Shown here piece by piece: positions 11,035-21,669 of a stretch of 64,000 bases of DNA; the first letter of the stretch is position 1; each line of letters opens with the position of its first letter. The DNA comes from Indolivaga capnocytophagoides DSM 22835 (GTDB taxonomy: Bacteria; Bacteroidota; Bacteroidia; Bacteroidales; Dysgonomonadaceae): positions 335,699-399,698 of the forward strand of contig NZ_KE384529.1 of assembly GCF_000426485.1 (NCBI RefSeq), read 5' to 3'. Both the position numbers and the translations under genes were made by a program. Below the pieces are notes generated by a model. It was not told where the DNA came from, searched no databases, and saw nothing but the letters and a program-made list of their open reading frames with translations.

Positions 11035-12993
11035 CTAATTTACAGATTTCAAAACAAAGCCGCCTTTAGACTGCATAGTCACTTCAAACTCACCTTTTGC
11101 ATTTACATCAAGTGGTGTAAACTGAGGGTTATTATTTTTATCATCGTGATATAAATTTGCCTTTTTGTTAGCAAACATAGGCAGATTCAACTTTAATTTC
11201 AATGGCTGAGATTCTGCATTAACCCCGGCAATATACCATTCGTTTCCATGACGGCGGGCTATTACACTATATTTACCGGGGTAGCCATCTATAAATAACG
11301 TTTCGTCCCATGTTGTTGGTACTTTTCTCATAAAATCGATCTCAAAAGCAGGTACATCAGTCAGATTGTTAGGTGTAATTCCAAACATCTGTATCGGATT
11401 CTGAAATAATACGGATGTAGCCAGTTGAAAGGCATCGGTAGTCAATCGCTTTGCACTTCCTTCATTACCCTTATTCAAATATTTATTCAGAAGAACACCT
11501 CCGAATTCCATCGAGCCGACAGTATTACGTATAAACGGATGCAGCGATGCAAAAAAAGCCTCACTCATTCGTACATCCTCCGAAAAGATAAGCATCTCCG
11601 ATGCCAATACAGCTTCGCTTCCCACATAGTTGGGATACATACGCTCCCACCCTCTCGGTAATGTACAGCCATGAAATATAATCATCAGCCCATAATCATT
11701 CGCATCCGAAAGGATATCCTCATACAGCCTCATGGTTTCTTGCTTATCACCACCAAAGAAATCAACTTTAAGCCCTTTCACTCCCACCTCTTTAAGCCAT
11801 TTCATCTCGGCTTTACGAGCTATGGATGTATTCATCTTATTTCGGGGAGTCTGAAACGCATCATTAAATCCGCCATTCGAATTATACCATAAAAAGACAT
11901 CAACACCTTTGCTCTTTGCATACTTAATTAAATCCTTCATACGGTCATACCCTATATTCTTATCCCACAAAGCATCAATAAGTATATATTCGAATTTGAG
12001 CTGAGCCGCCAGATCTATAAATTTCACCTGATCGTCCCAGTTCATACTGTTATCCTGCCACACTATCCAACTCCATGTAGCACGTCCGTATTTATTCGGC
12101 TGAACCGACTTGTAAAGAGGTTCTACAACATCAAACGGAATAGTCGTTTCGACAATCGGTTTGAGCGTTTCGCCTACGGTAATGGTTCTCCAAGGGGTAA
12201 CACCCGGTAGTGACAACTGCACCATACTGCTGCCAAATCCATTATTCTGAGCCGGATCAGGATACTGAACAGTATAAAGGCCTTCGGTATCACCAACACC
12301 CAGATGAGACGCACAATAAAGACTATTTACTCCGGTTTCGGAAAGCAATACCCAACCATCATCACCCACATGAAACAACCCGGGAAACACATATCCATTT
12401 TTATTACCCAGCGATTTGACCACAGGTTCATCATTTGTATATCCGCTCTCATAACTCGGAGATGTACGGGCAAAAGCTCCCATTTCTCCCATCATCGATG
12501 ACAAAAAGGTGGTCGTTTTAACCGGAAATTTATATCCGGTCACTTCCTCTTTTATTACATAGCAAAGACGCTCTCCCCACTCCGGAAGTTCGTAACGGAA
12601 TGCAATATCATTGTCACTCACCTGAAAACGAATACTCAGTTGTTGCTTTTCAGTATTTTCAACAGTATAAATCAATACATTAGCCTGATAATTGATTTTC
12701 GATTTCTTTATCTTTTCCTGTTCATATTCTTTACTTACCACATCGGTTTTACTATTCACATAACTAACACCAGTGCTAAGATCTCCTTCATTCGTTTTCA
12801 ACCCCAAAGGAGATTTTTCCAACATTACCTTGTTTTTGTAAGTCACTGTATATAGAGGTTTTCCCCCTTTGATCAATAGTGTCACAGCAAGGTTACGATC
12901 AGGGCTGTATACTGTTTTTTCCTGTCCGCATAGAACGGCAGTAAATACTTGCGATATCAGCAAGATTAATATTCCATATAATTTTATCTTCAT
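11035..12993 (-). CDS. GH97 family glycosidase, probably retaining
   Basis: Exported alpha-glycosidase (652 residues; signal peptide about 1-22) with an N-terminal beta-sandwich (about 30-290), a (beta/alpha)8 catalytic barrel (about 295-560) and a C-terminal beta domain. GH97 splits into inverting alpha-glucosidases (SusB) and retaining alpha-galactosidases. Here Asp411 in LKVDFFGGD matches the nucleophile of the retaining branch, with Glu460 or Glu466 as the acid/base candidate. That favours alpha-galactosidase activity (inference). Position between esterase and GH43 suggests trimming of side chains of the same polysaccharide. Confidence 0.88.
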   Translation of the reverse strand: MKIKLYGILILLISQVFTAVLCGQEKTVYSPDRNLAVTLLIKGGKPLYTVTYKNKVMLEKSPLGLKTNEGDLSTGVSYVNSKTDVVSKEYEQEKIKKSKINYQANVLIYTVENTEKQQLSIRFQVSDNDIAFRYELPEWGERLCYVIKEEVTGYKFPVKTTTFLSSMMGEMGAFARTSPSYESGYTNDEPVVKSLGNKNGYVFPGLFHVGDDGWVLLSETGVNSLYCASHLGVGDTEGLYTVQYPDPAQNNGFGSSMVQLSLPGVTPWRTITVGETLKPIVETTIPFDVVEPLYKSVQPNKYGRATWSWIVWQDNSMNWDDQVKFIDLAAQLKFEYILIDALWDKNIGYDRMKDLIKYAKSKGVDVFLWYNSNGGFNDAFQTPRNKMNTSIARKAEMKWLKEVGVKGLKVDFFGGDKQETMRLYEDILSDANDYGLMIIFHGCTLPRGWERMYPNYVGSEAVLASEMLIFSEDVRMSEAFFASLHPFIRNTVGSMEFGGVLLNKYLNKGNEGSAKRLTTDAFQLATSVLFQNPIQMFGITPNNLTDVPAFEIDFMRKVPTTWDETLFIDGYPGKYSVIARRHGNEWYIAGVNAESQPLKLKLNLPMFANKKANLYHDDKNNNPQFTPLDVNAKGEFEVTMQSKGGFVLKSVN

Positions 12994-13056
12994 GTCTTGT
13001 TTTTTATCATCAATTAAATAACAGAAGGGGAAACACCGTTCTGCATTGAATCAGCA

Positions 13057-14652
13057 CTATTTATCAGACCAGTTTTCGTATGAAAAGAAATCCACATCTA
13101 CATATCCTCCCGCTTTTTTTGTAGCGTAATTGGATATGGCAAAACGTGTTCCCATAAAGAGTTTCCGGTAATCGAATATCATTTTAAAATCCGAACCTAT
13201 CTTTACCCAATCTTTATTGTTGAGACTGTAATAAAATGTTGCCATATCGCTATTGAGTCTTAAGTCACAGTTGATACGCAGATACACGGTATTTTGTTTT
13301 AACTCTACGCGTTCTTTTTCGACAGCTTCAACATTTAGTATTGCTTTTTCTTTTTCACTAAGGTCTACAACATTGGTAGACATAGTCAGATACTTTTTAG
13401 TACCATCCTGTATTATCGAAAGCAAACCCGAATGTCCGTTAAATGCGCTGAATCCCGCAACATCACCATCTTTCATTCTAGTCAGATCAAGAGCAACAAT
13501 ACCTTTACACAAAGGACCTTCCATTCGTTGTGTAATTGTATTATGAGCAGCATATAAATTATCGGCTAACCTATTGGTCTTTAGCCTTAGGTAACCAGGT
13601 CGTTCGGTCAATGACCACGATTCATTTATCGGATTATGATTCCATTGCCAATTGATTTTCAACTTAGGATCAACAAAATTATCACTTTCCACAAGTCTGC
13701 TTTTTACAGGATACGATTTTAAAGGAATTGTACCCGATGCCGGAACTTTCCCATTCTTATCACCCAACATAGGCCAGCCGTCAATCCAGTTACAAGTCAT
13801 CAGCAAAGGGACACGCCCGATGGCTCCTCTGTCCTGAAAAATAACAGCATACCAGTTCCCGTTTTTATCATCTATGAGACAGCCTTGTCCCACATATGGA
13901 AATCCGGCAAAATTATCTTCAAGAATAATTTTCTTTTCATACGGCCCTGTAATATTATCGGCACGATAACACACCTGCCTGCGTTTTCCATCTTTAGGCC
14001 AGGAAATCATCAGCAAATAATATTTTCCGTTATACTTCACCACTTGGCTGCCTTCCAATAACCCGGTTTCTTCGGCATCCCGTTCGAATATATGCATATC
14101 CACTCCACCTTCTTTCACATCGGAAAGATCGCTTTTCAATTCCCTTAGCGAACCTGTTCCTGAAAAGACATATACCCTGCCATCATCATCAAAAAAGAGC
14201 GACGCATCATGGAAATGAGGAGTTCTGGAAATGAGCTGCCACTTATCGGTTGCCGGATCGGATGACGAATAAATATAAGCTCTGTACGGTTCATCGTTAG
14301 GAGAGAATAGCAGGTAAAACTTGCCATTGTGATAACGGATGGAAGTAGCCCATTGTCCACGTCCGTAAACCGTCCCCCCATCCATGTCGTACTTTGAAGT
14401 ATCGGTCAATTTGTCAAACACATAGCTTACAGTCTCCCAGTTGACTAAGTCTTTCGATTTCAAAACGGGAGCACCCGGCATCATGTGCATAGTAGTAGAC
14501 ACAAAATAAAAATCATCTCCGCAACGTGTCACCGATGGATCGGGAAAATCGGCATTGATTACCGGATTGGTATACGGCGTTGACTCCTGAGCTATACCTT
14601 GCGCAGTATAACCCCCAATTAAAAGTAATAGTAGGATAATATTTTTCCTCAT
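13057..14652 (-). CDS. GH43 beta-xylosidase/arabinofuranosidase-type enzyme
   Basis: Exported five-bladed-propeller glycosidase. The start is placed at 14652 rather than at the in-frame ATG at 14727, because MRKNIILLLLLIGG begins a clean signal peptide while the upstream 25 codons run into the leader dyad. The resulting 531 residues show the GH43 triad: general base Asp38 (ADFPDPS), pKa-modulating Asp in FHDASLFFDDDG, and general acid Glu in EGSQVVKYNGKYY. A C-terminal beta-sandwich of about 200 residues (GH43_C2 / DUF1349-like) follows, typical of beta-xylosidases. Exact specificity is open. Confidence 0.9.
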   Translation of the reverse strand: MRKNIILLLLLIGGYTAQGIAQESTPYTNPVINADFPDPSVTRCGDDFYFVSTTMHMMPGAPVLKSKDLVNWETVSYVFDKLTDTSKYDMDGGTVYGRGQWATSIRYHNGKFYLLFSPNDEPYRAYIYSSSDPATDKWQLISRTPHFHDASLFFDDDGRVYVFSGTGSLRELKSDLSDVKEGGVDMHIFERDAEETGLLEGSQVVKYNGKYYLLMISWPKDGKRRQVCYRADNITGPYEKKIILEDNFAGFPYVGQGCLIDDKNGNWYAVIFQDRGAIGRVPLLMTCNWIDGWPMLGDKNGKVPASGTIPLKSYPVKSRLVESDNFVDPKLKINWQWNHNPINESWSLTERPGYLRLKTNRLADNLYAAHNTITQRMEGPLCKGIVALDLTRMKDGDVAGFSAFNGHSGLLSIIQDGTKKYLTMSTNVVDLSEKEKAILNVEAVEKERVELKQNTVYLRINCDLRLNSDMATFYYSLNNKDWVKIGSDFKMIFDYRKLFMGTRFAISNYATKKAGGYVDVDFFSYENWSDK

Positions 14653-14690
14653 AATTTTAACGATTGCTTTTTGTTTATCAATTAGAATAT

Positions 14691-14711
14691 TTAAGGTCTC
14701 AGACCTATTTG
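14691..14711 (-). repeat. PUL leader dyad, copy before GH43
   Basis: On the minus strand this reads AAATAGGTCTGAGACCTTAA, identical to the susD copy, about 40 bp upstream of the GH43 start at 14652 and downstream of the GH95 stop. Its position argues for the GH43 start chosen here. Confidence 0.7.
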
Positions 14712-14778
14712 TTGATTTTGCAAGCATAACAGCAAGAGTAGGTTGTCGTTTTTAAAATATATCATTGAATACTTTCTG

Positions 14779-17190
14779 TTACTTAAAGACATAACTTTTA
14801 CCGGGCTCAGTCATAGTATCGTATTCATACACTTTTTTCGGAGCGAGACCTTTCAAGGATGCTTCTCCCGATATAACAGGCTTAGCAATACGGGCTGGAA
14901 CAAAAAGCGGATTGGGATTGTCTCCTTTTGCTTTTTTCAGCCCTTTACCGGATAAAGGAACATAAGAACGAAGGCGCAGATTACCGCCAATCTTAGACAA
15001 TACTTTTACTTCCATAACTTCACCGTCATTCCATGTCATTGCAATTTCAAAACCACCCCGAGCTACAATACCCGATACAGTTCCTTTCTTCCAGGCATCG
15101 GGCAAGGCCGGCAGAATATGTACTGCACCATCGTGACTTTGGATCAACATTTCGGCAACACCAGCCGTCAACCCGAAATTGCCGTCAATCTGGAAAGGTG
15201 GATGAGCCGTAAACATATTAGGATAAGTTCTCCCATCTTTATTTTCATTGTTTGCCAGAGTAAGCATGTTATTAATGATTTTATAAGCATGGTTACCATC
15301 CAGAAGGCGAGCCCATAAGTTAACTTTCCAACCGATAGACCATCCTGTAGCCATATCACCTCTATATATCAAAGAATTGCGTGCTGCTTCGAATAATTCG
15401 GGACTGGTATGCATTGTAATTTGATTTCCCGGATAAAGCCCGTATAAATGAGACACATGGCGATGATCGCTTTTAGGATCATCCACATCCTCGAGCCATT
15501 CTTGCAGCTGAGTATATTTTCCGATTTGCATAGGCGGTAATTTTTCAACCATAGCTTTCAGCTGGTTACGGTACGAAGGATCTTCTCCCAGAATTTCATT
15601 GGCTAATGCTGTTCTGCTCAGAATATCAAATACCAACTGATTATCCATCGTACATCCCGCAGATATTGGTCCGTGCTCAGGCGATACCGAAGGAGATACT
15701 ACCATCCAACCATATCGGTGATGCTTTATCAACGAAGTCATAAAAAAGTCGGCAGAACCTTTCAGTATCGGATAAACCTCAGCCAGAAAAATTTTATCTC
15801 CGGTAAACAAATAATGCTCCCAAAGATGCTGGCTCAGCCATGCTCCTCCTGTAGGCCACATACCGGCTGCAGCAAAATCAATCGGGCTGGTTACTCTCCA
15901 CAAGTCTGTATTATGATGAGCCACCCAGCCATCCGCACCATACATAACCTTAGCTGTCTGACGTCCGCTCTCATTCAGCTCTTTCAACATTCGGAAAAGA
16001 GGTTCATGGGTTTCCGAAAGGTTGGTCACCTCGGCAGGCCAGTAATTCATTTCGGTATTGATATTGATGGTATACTTGCTATCCCATGCCGGATACATAC
16101 TATTACACCATATCCCCTGCAAATTAGCAGGTTGTCCCTCGGGTTGAGATGACGAGATAAGCAAATAACGTCCAAATTGGAATAACAACGCAACAAGAGC
16201 CGGATCCTGATCCTGATGAAAATTGATAATGCGTTGGGTTGTACTCAGCTTTGATGTATTGGGCAGCCCTCCTAAATCGAGTTTGAAACGACTAAACTGA
16301 CTACCGTAAATTTGTTCGTGTTGTTTCAATGCAGATAAATAGTCTTTCGCCTCTGCATCCAAGAGTTTTCGGGCAGCCTTAATTTCAGAATCAGCTCCTA
16401 CCGATTTATAATCGACAAAATTAGTCCCGATCGAAATATAGAGTATTGCAGTCGTAGCATCGGTCACTGTTATTTTATTGTCGGAAATATCAACTTTTCC
16501 GCCTTCATTTTTTATTGTAGTATGAATCTGATAGCGTATTTTCCCTTCTATTCCTTCGTGATCCGCACCTTTGCCTTCTAAAATAAGAGCATCGCCTTTT
16601 TTGAATATCTTGTGTATAGACGGATTAATGTATCCCGCATCAAAATTCAGTTTTCCTTTCACACTCGCAGTAACTCTCATTATAATAACATCATCCGCAA
16701 AAGACGAAAAAATCTCTCTGCTATACTCTACACCATCTACTTTATAACAGGTAGAACTTACAGCACGGTTGATATCCAGTTGCCGGGAATACTCCTTATA
16801 GTTTTCATGTCCGGGAAAATTTAAGATCACGCTTCCTGCCGTTTGATAGGGCATCCCGTGAGTTTTCGTAAAAAAGGTTTTATTAATTAATTTATCAGCT
16901 TCTCCATTCTTTCCTTCAAAAATAAGCTGTCTTATTTCGGGTAAGGCGTTTAATGCATCGGGGTTGTCATTCCGATAAGGCCGTCCTCCCCAAATAGTTT
17001 CTTCATTTAACTGGATTTCCTCGCGTTGAGGAATGCCATATACCATAGCACCCAATCGTGAATTACCAAGCGGCAAAGCCTCCTCCCAAATCCGGGCAGG
17101 TTCAAAGTATTGCAATTTCAAATCCTGAGCCGATAGATATCCCCCTATCATAAAGAGAGAAAATATCGCATACATTGTCATGTTCTTCAT
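14779..17190 (-). CDS. GH95 family alpha-L-fucosidase / alpha-L-galactosidase
   Basis: Exported inverting glycosidase of 803 residues: signal peptide (about 1-21), N-terminal beta-sandwich, then an (alpha/alpha)6 catalytic barrel and C-terminal beta domain. Family hallmarks are the N-terminal PARIWEEALPLGNSRLGAM box, ANLQGIW, the Asn/Glu-rich INTEMNYWPAEV stretch, SPEHGP, and PPFQIDGNFG with the conserved Asp. GH95 contains both alpha-L-fucosidases and alpha-L-galactosidases. In a xylan-type locus the latter is plausible (inference). First gene of the minus-strand enzyme run and preceded by the leader dyad. Confidence 0.93.
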   Translation of the reverse strand: MKNMTMYAIFSLFMIGGYLSAQDLKLQYFEPARIWEEALPLGNSRLGAMVYGIPQREEIQLNEETIWGGRPYRNDNPDALNALPEIRQLIFEGKNGEADKLINKTFFTKTHGMPYQTAGSVILNFPGHENYKEYSRQLDINRAVSSTCYKVDGVEYSREIFSSFADDVIIMRVTASVKGKLNFDAGYINPSIHKIFKKGDALILEGKGADHEGIEGKIRYQIHTTIKNEGGKVDISDNKITVTDATTAILYISIGTNFVDYKSVGADSEIKAARKLLDAEAKDYLSALKQHEQIYGSQFSRFKLDLGGLPNTSKLSTTQRIINFHQDQDPALVALLFQFGRYLLISSSQPEGQPANLQGIWCNSMYPAWDSKYTININTEMNYWPAEVTNLSETHEPLFRMLKELNESGRQTAKVMYGADGWVAHHNTDLWRVTSPIDFAAAGMWPTGGAWLSQHLWEHYLFTGDKIFLAEVYPILKGSADFFMTSLIKHHRYGWMVVSPSVSPEHGPISAGCTMDNQLVFDILSRTALANEILGEDPSYRNQLKAMVEKLPPMQIGKYTQLQEWLEDVDDPKSDHRHVSHLYGLYPGNQITMHTSPELFEAARNSLIYRGDMATGWSIGWKVNLWARLLDGNHAYKIINNMLTLANNENKDGRTYPNMFTAHPPFQIDGNFGLTAGVAEMLIQSHDGAVHILPALPDAWKKGTVSGIVARGGFEIAMTWNDGEVMEVKVLSKIGGNLRLRSYVPLSGKGLKKAKGDNPNPLFVPARIAKPVISGEASLKGLAPKKVYEYDTMTEPGKSYVFK

Positions 17191-17526
17191 ATAAATGATC
17201 TTTATTTAAGGCCTCAGACCTATTTGTTTTCTATCCAGGCATTAGTCTGGTTACAAATTTAGACATCATACATTATCGGCGAGTTAAAACCCTGACACAT
17301 ATAGCTTCGACAAAGTTACATGATACGTTAAATACGTTTCATTTTATATCTTTCTTGTTACACAACAATTATAAACCTCAGAATATCAACAGAAAGAGCT
17401 CAAATTCATTCAGATTATTTCGAAGATATTATATGATAAGACCTATTGATTTGCTTTCATTATCATTTTTTTATTGATATTTTTACTTTCCAGCCATAAC
17501 CTAAAAAAACAGAAATATCAGTACTG
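17191..17526. promoter_or_regulatory. GH95 / HTCS-2 divergent regulatory region
   Basis: 336 bp between divergent genes. It contains the leader dyad in GH95 orientation (17206-17225, AAATAGGTCTGAGGCCTTAA with one change) and a TGTTACA at 17356-17362, the half-site also seen near susC and before the GH43-GH8 unit. No clear -33/-7 pair was assigned. Confidence 0.5.
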
Positions 17527-20500
17527 ATGAATAAGCATATATTTTTTACTGTAATCAGCCTTTTGTTACTTCTCAAAACCTCTTTTGCAAATCCAAATAG
17601 CTTCTACGGCTTAGGAAAACTATCAAGTAACCTGATCACAAATATTACTCAGGATTCTTCCGGATTTATTTGGATTGCAACAGAAAACGGATTGAATAAA
17701 TTTGATGGCTGGAATTTTACTCATTATTTCCGTAACGACAGAGATCCCAATTCTTTAATTGGCAACTATATCGAATCTTTTCTGAATGACAAGGATGGCA
17801 CACTTTGGATAGGCTCCAACAGAGGATTACAATATTATTGTGCATATGAAGATAAATTTCATAGTATACAGTTTCCGAACAACATATACCCATCAGTACA
17901 GGGTATTATACAGTTTCAATCGGGCGAAATATGGATTGCCACTTCCGGATACGGTATCTTTTCGGTGGATAAGAAAAAAATGAAAGCAACAGAATTGGTA
18001 AATATTAACAAACAACTCAATAACCCTTATGCGAATTATATGCTTCTGGATAGCAAGTCCCGCATCTGGATAGCACTATCGGATAACCGCATTGCATACA
18101 TCTCTCAAGATATTAAGACAGTTAACATACAAAAAATACCGATTGACACAAGACACAATATAAACAGCATTACAGAAGATCATCAAGGAAATATCTTCCT
18201 CGGCACAAGTTCTAATGTGTTTATGTGGAACAATACACAACAGAAATATATAAATATAGAAAACAAAGAGGCGACAAATAGTATACGGGGAGTAACATGC
18301 CTCAAAGACGGCTCGATATACGTCAATACTACAGGACAGGGTATGAAACTGTTAGACATTAACACATTGAGTCTTAACACTCCATCAAAACTCATCGGAG
18401 GATATATAAATCCGATAAAAGAAAAAATCACCAGTTTCTATGAAGACAATAAAGGAAACTTATGGCTGGGATGCTACAAAAAAGGACTATTAATGGTTTC
18501 AAATGAATCAAAGCAGTTCGATTTCTGGGATTTTTCGATCATGGAGAAAGACGCCGATATCCTTTCGATGTACAGCGATGAGGACAATAGTTTATGGATC
18601 GGCACAAGCAATGGGACTCTGCTGAATTTAAATGATAAAGGACTGATAAGAGCTTCTTTCAATATAAAAAAAGACATATCGAGTATGTTCGAAGATCATA
18701 ATGGAACATTTTGGTTGGGCAGTTATGAAGGCGGTCTTATATCTTTCAATAAAAAAGACGGAAAATGTACCAGCTATCGCAAATTTGAAGGAAAATCGAT
18801 TGTTGCGTTCGGTGAAGATCTCAAAAATAATATGTACATATCGATAATGGGAGAAGGCTTTGTTCGCTACAATTACCAGACTAAAGAATGGAAACACATT
18901 ACAGATACGACCAGGCTAAACAGTTCGAGAAAGCTCTTTAACAAGTGGATAGGTAATATCTTATGTGATTCGGACGGACTTATCTGGCTTGCACAAAGTA
19001 CCGGAGTGGATTGTTACGACCCTGAAAAGAATATTATACTCGATTTTGCCGGAAATACCGATCTGCGGTCATGTATTGCAATCACACTATTGGAAGACAA
19101 AAAGCACAATATTTGGATAGGAACAAACAACGGACTGTTCTGCTATAACAAAAACGAAAAGAAACTCACTCATTTTGGAATAGATGATGGACTTCCTAAT
19201 AATATTATATGCGGGTTGGGTATTGACAAACAAGGTAATATATGGGGCAGTACTCTCAATGGAATATTTCAGTTAAACAGCAAAAACAAACATATAGCAT
19301 GTTATTATACGGGCAATGGATTAGTAGATAGAGAGTATTCTCAGAATATATCTATTCAGAACAAACATGGTTATATTTACTTTGCGGGTTTATATGGCAT
19401 CACCAGATTCTTACCCGACAATATTAGTGCCGCCCGATTGGATTACAAGCCTATACTAACCCACCTGTATCTTAATAATGAGGCTGTAAGTGCTAATAAA
19501 AAGATAAATAGAAAACCTATTTCTAAAACAGAATTTAGAGAAACTTCGAACATTAGTCTATCCTATAACGAAAGATCAATTTCATTTGAATTTTCGACCA
19601 TGAACTTTCACAATCCCGAAAATATAGTATTCGAATACAGATTACTGGGCATGAATGAAAAATGGACAAGTACTTTTCCTGGAGAAAACCGCATTACCTA
19701 TAATTTTCTATCTCCCGGTACATACATACTCGAAGTGAGAGCCTTTGAAAATAATACATACTCAACAACTAATTCACTGACAATATACATCTCCCCGCCA
19801 TGGTACAGCACAGCATGGGCTAGATGCCTGTATCTGATACTATTATTCGGATTACTTAGCTGCATTTTTTATCTGTGGAATAAACGAAGATTAAGAAAGC
19901 TGGAGGAATTGAACAATGAAGAAAAACTTAAGTTCTTCATTAATATTGCTCATGAAATAAGATCTCCTATGACTTTAATAATAAATCCTTTATCAGAATT
20001 ATTAAGACAAAAAAACGATGAAAACACATCCCGTTTATTGAATACAATACAACTGAATACCAACCGGATAATGAATCTCATTAATCAGCTTCTGGATATT
20101 CGAAAGATTGATAAGGGACAGATGAAAATTGCTTGTGAAGAAACGGATCTGATCGATTTCATAAAAGATCTATTGAATATCTTTGATTATCAGACAGCCG
20201 AAAGAAGCATCAAACTCTCGTTCGAATCTAATATAACTCATCTGCCTGTATGGATAGACCGTAATAATTTTGATAAAGTACTCGTCAATTTATTAGTAAA
20301 CGCATTTAAACATACTCAAGACGGCGGAGCAATAAACCTTTCGGTTCAAACTCCCCAGCAGAAATCACTTTCGAATTCAACTGAATATGTCGAAATCAAA
20401 ATTACCGATTCGGGCACAGGTATAAACGAGAAAGAGATAGAACGTATATTCGAACGTTTTTATCAGAGTTCATCGCAGGGACATCTCGGATTTGGAATAG

Positions 20501-21495
20501 GACTAAATCTTACAAAAATGCTGGTCGAACTTCATCACGGAACAATTCAAGCCTTCAATAGAGAGGATAGTCAAGGAAGCTGTTTCATCGTACGCATCCC
20601 TCTCGGACGGGAACATTTGAATGATAATGAAATAGCGATGCAAAGCCAGACCAGACGCTTATCAATCTCTCCTCCCATGTCTTGCGAAGAAAAAGAAAAC
20701 ACAACTAGCACCATTAAAAACAAAAAGAGACAACGGGTACTGATTGTTGACGATGACGAAGAAATACGGGAATACCTGCAAAAAGAATTGAGCCATACAT
20801 ATAAGGTCATAACAGCGGAAAACGGATCCGAAGCCCTGCGGATTTTATTGCAGCAACGAATTGATCTCGTCATTTCGGATATAATGATGCCTGAAACAGA
20901 TGGTTTTACATTACTGAAAAAAATAAGGAACAATGATAATATAAGCCATATTCCGGTAGTACTGCTAACTTCCCAGATCGAATTTCAGAACAGAATGAAA
21001 GGCTGGAACTCCGGTGCAGACGGATTTATGGATAAACCCTTTCAGATCGAAGAATTGTTGCTGCTCTGTAACAATCTCATATCAAACAGATCGTTATTGA
21101 AGGGTAAATTCATTGGTATTAAAGAATTAGAAACCAGAGTAACCCCTCTTGAACTTAAATCGAATGATGAGATATTTATAAAACGATTGATGGGTATCAT
21201 CAATAAAAATATGGATAACTCAAAATTCAGTATAGAAATTCTGGCTCAGGAAGTTGGAATAAGCCGAACTCAACTGCACCGTAAATTAAAAGAGATTACA
21301 GGAATAAGCACCAGTGATTTTATACGTAACATCCGTCTAAAACAAGCAGCAAGGTTATTGATTGAAAGAAAAGTAAATATATCTCAGGTAGCTTATGCGA
21401 CAGGGTTCTCTAATCCCACAATATTCGCCGTAGCCTTTAAAAAATTTTATGGTTGCACCCCCTCCGAATACATGGCAAATAACGACTCGGAATAA
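17527..21495 (+). CDS. Hybrid two-component system regulator (HTCS-2)
   Basis: Second complete HTCS of the locus (1322 residues). Signal peptide, Reg_prop propeller repeats, Y_Y_Y domain, transmembrane helix (CLYLILLFGLLSCIFYLW), HisKA (AHEIRSP), HATPase (DSGTGI, GFGIGL), receiver (VLIVDDDEEIREYL, acceptor Asp in LVISDIMMPETDG) and a C-terminal AraC HTH. The sensor starts LGKLSSNLITNITQDSSGFI, the same layout as HTCS-1 but clearly diverged, so it probably senses a different oligosaccharide. It points toward the GH43-GH8 unit, 174 bp downstream, whose upstream palindrome is a candidate target. Confidence 0.95.
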   Translation: MNKHIFFTVISLLLLLKTSFANPNSFYGLGKLSSNLITNITQDSSGFIWIATENGLNKFDGWNFTHYFRNDRDPNSLIGNYIESFLNDKDGTLWIGSNRGLQYYCAYEDKFHSIQFPNNIYPSVQGIIQFQSGEIWIATSGYGIFSVDKKKMKATELVNINKQLNNPYANYMLLDSKSRIWIALSDNRIAYISQDIKTVNIQKIPIDTRHNINSITEDHQGNIFLGTSSNVFMWNNTQQKYINIENKEATNSIRGVTCLKDGSIYVNTTGQGMKLLDINTLSLNTPSKLIGGYINPIKEKITSFYEDNKGNLWLGCYKKGLLMVSNESKQFDFWDFSIMEKDADILSMYSDEDNSLWIGTSNGTLLNLNDKGLIRASFNIKKDISSMFEDHNGTFWLGSYEGGLISFNKKDGKCTSYRKFEGKSIVAFGEDLKNNMYISIMGEGFVRYNYQTKEWKHITDTTRLNSSRKLFNKWIGNILCDSDGLIWLAQSTGVDCYDPEKNIILDFAGNTDLRSCIAITLLEDKKHNIWIGTNNGLFCYNKNEKKLTHFGIDDGLPNNIICGLGIDKQGNIWGSTLNGIFQLNSKNKHIACYYTGNGLVDREYSQNISIQNKHGYIYFAGLYGITRFLPDNISAARLDYKPILTHLYLNNEAVSANKKINRKPISKTEFRETSNISLSYNERSISFEFSTMNFHNPENIVFEYRLLGMNEKWTSTFPGENRITYNFLSPGTYILEVRAFENNTYSTTNSLTIYISPPWYSTAWARCLYLILLFGLLSCIFYLWNKRRLRKLEELNNEEKLKFFINIAHEIRSPMTLIINPLSELLRQKNDENTSRLLNTIQLNTNRIMNLINQLLDIRKIDKGQMKIACEETDLIDFIKDLLNIFDYQTAERSIKLSFESNITHLPVWIDRNNFDKVLVNLLVNAFKHTQDGGAINLSVQTPQQKSLSNSTEYVEIKITDSGTGINEKEIERIFERFYQSSSQGHLGFGIGLNLTKMLVELHHGTIQAFNREDSQGSCFIVRIPLGREHLNDNEIAMQSQTRRLSISPPMSCEEKENTTSTIKNKKRQRVLIVDDDEEIREYLQKELSHTYKVITAENGSEALRILLQQRIDLVISDIMMPETDGFTLLKKIRNNDNISHIPVVLLTSQIEFQNRMKGWNSGADGFMDKPFQIEELLLLCNNLISNRSLLKGKFIGIKELETRVTPLELKSNDEIFIKRLMGIINKNMDNSKFSIEILAQEVGISRTQLHRKLKEITGISTSDFIRNIRLKQAARLLIERKVNISQVAYATGFSNPTIFAVAFKKFYGCTPSEYMANNDSE

Positions 21496-21511
21496 GCAGA
21501 AAACATACCAA

Positions 21512-21539
21512 TGTAACATATAAAAAGAGATATGTTACA
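21512..21539. promoter_or_regulatory. 10-bp palindrome upstream of GH43-GH8
   Basis: TGTAACATAT (21512-21521) and ATATGTTACA (21530-21539) form a perfect inverted repeat around an 8-nt spacer, 131 bp before the GH43 start. The half-site TGTAACAT is the same as in the inverted pair upstream of susC, suggesting a shared regulator, perhaps one of the HTCS AraC domains (inference). Confidence 0.55.
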
Positions 21540-21669
21540 CTAATCTTTGAGATGTGACCTATAAACATGAATAAGAAACAACAGCGAGAGTTGAGATAAA
21601 TCTTGTGATGTAGTTTTGTATGAAAGAACTAAAGACTTATTCTAAAATTATAAATCTGACTATCGTATC

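Noticed and set aside
13057..14727. GH43 start at 14727
   Set aside because: The extra 25 codons precede a clean signal peptide and overlap the leader dyad region; the start at 14652 is better.
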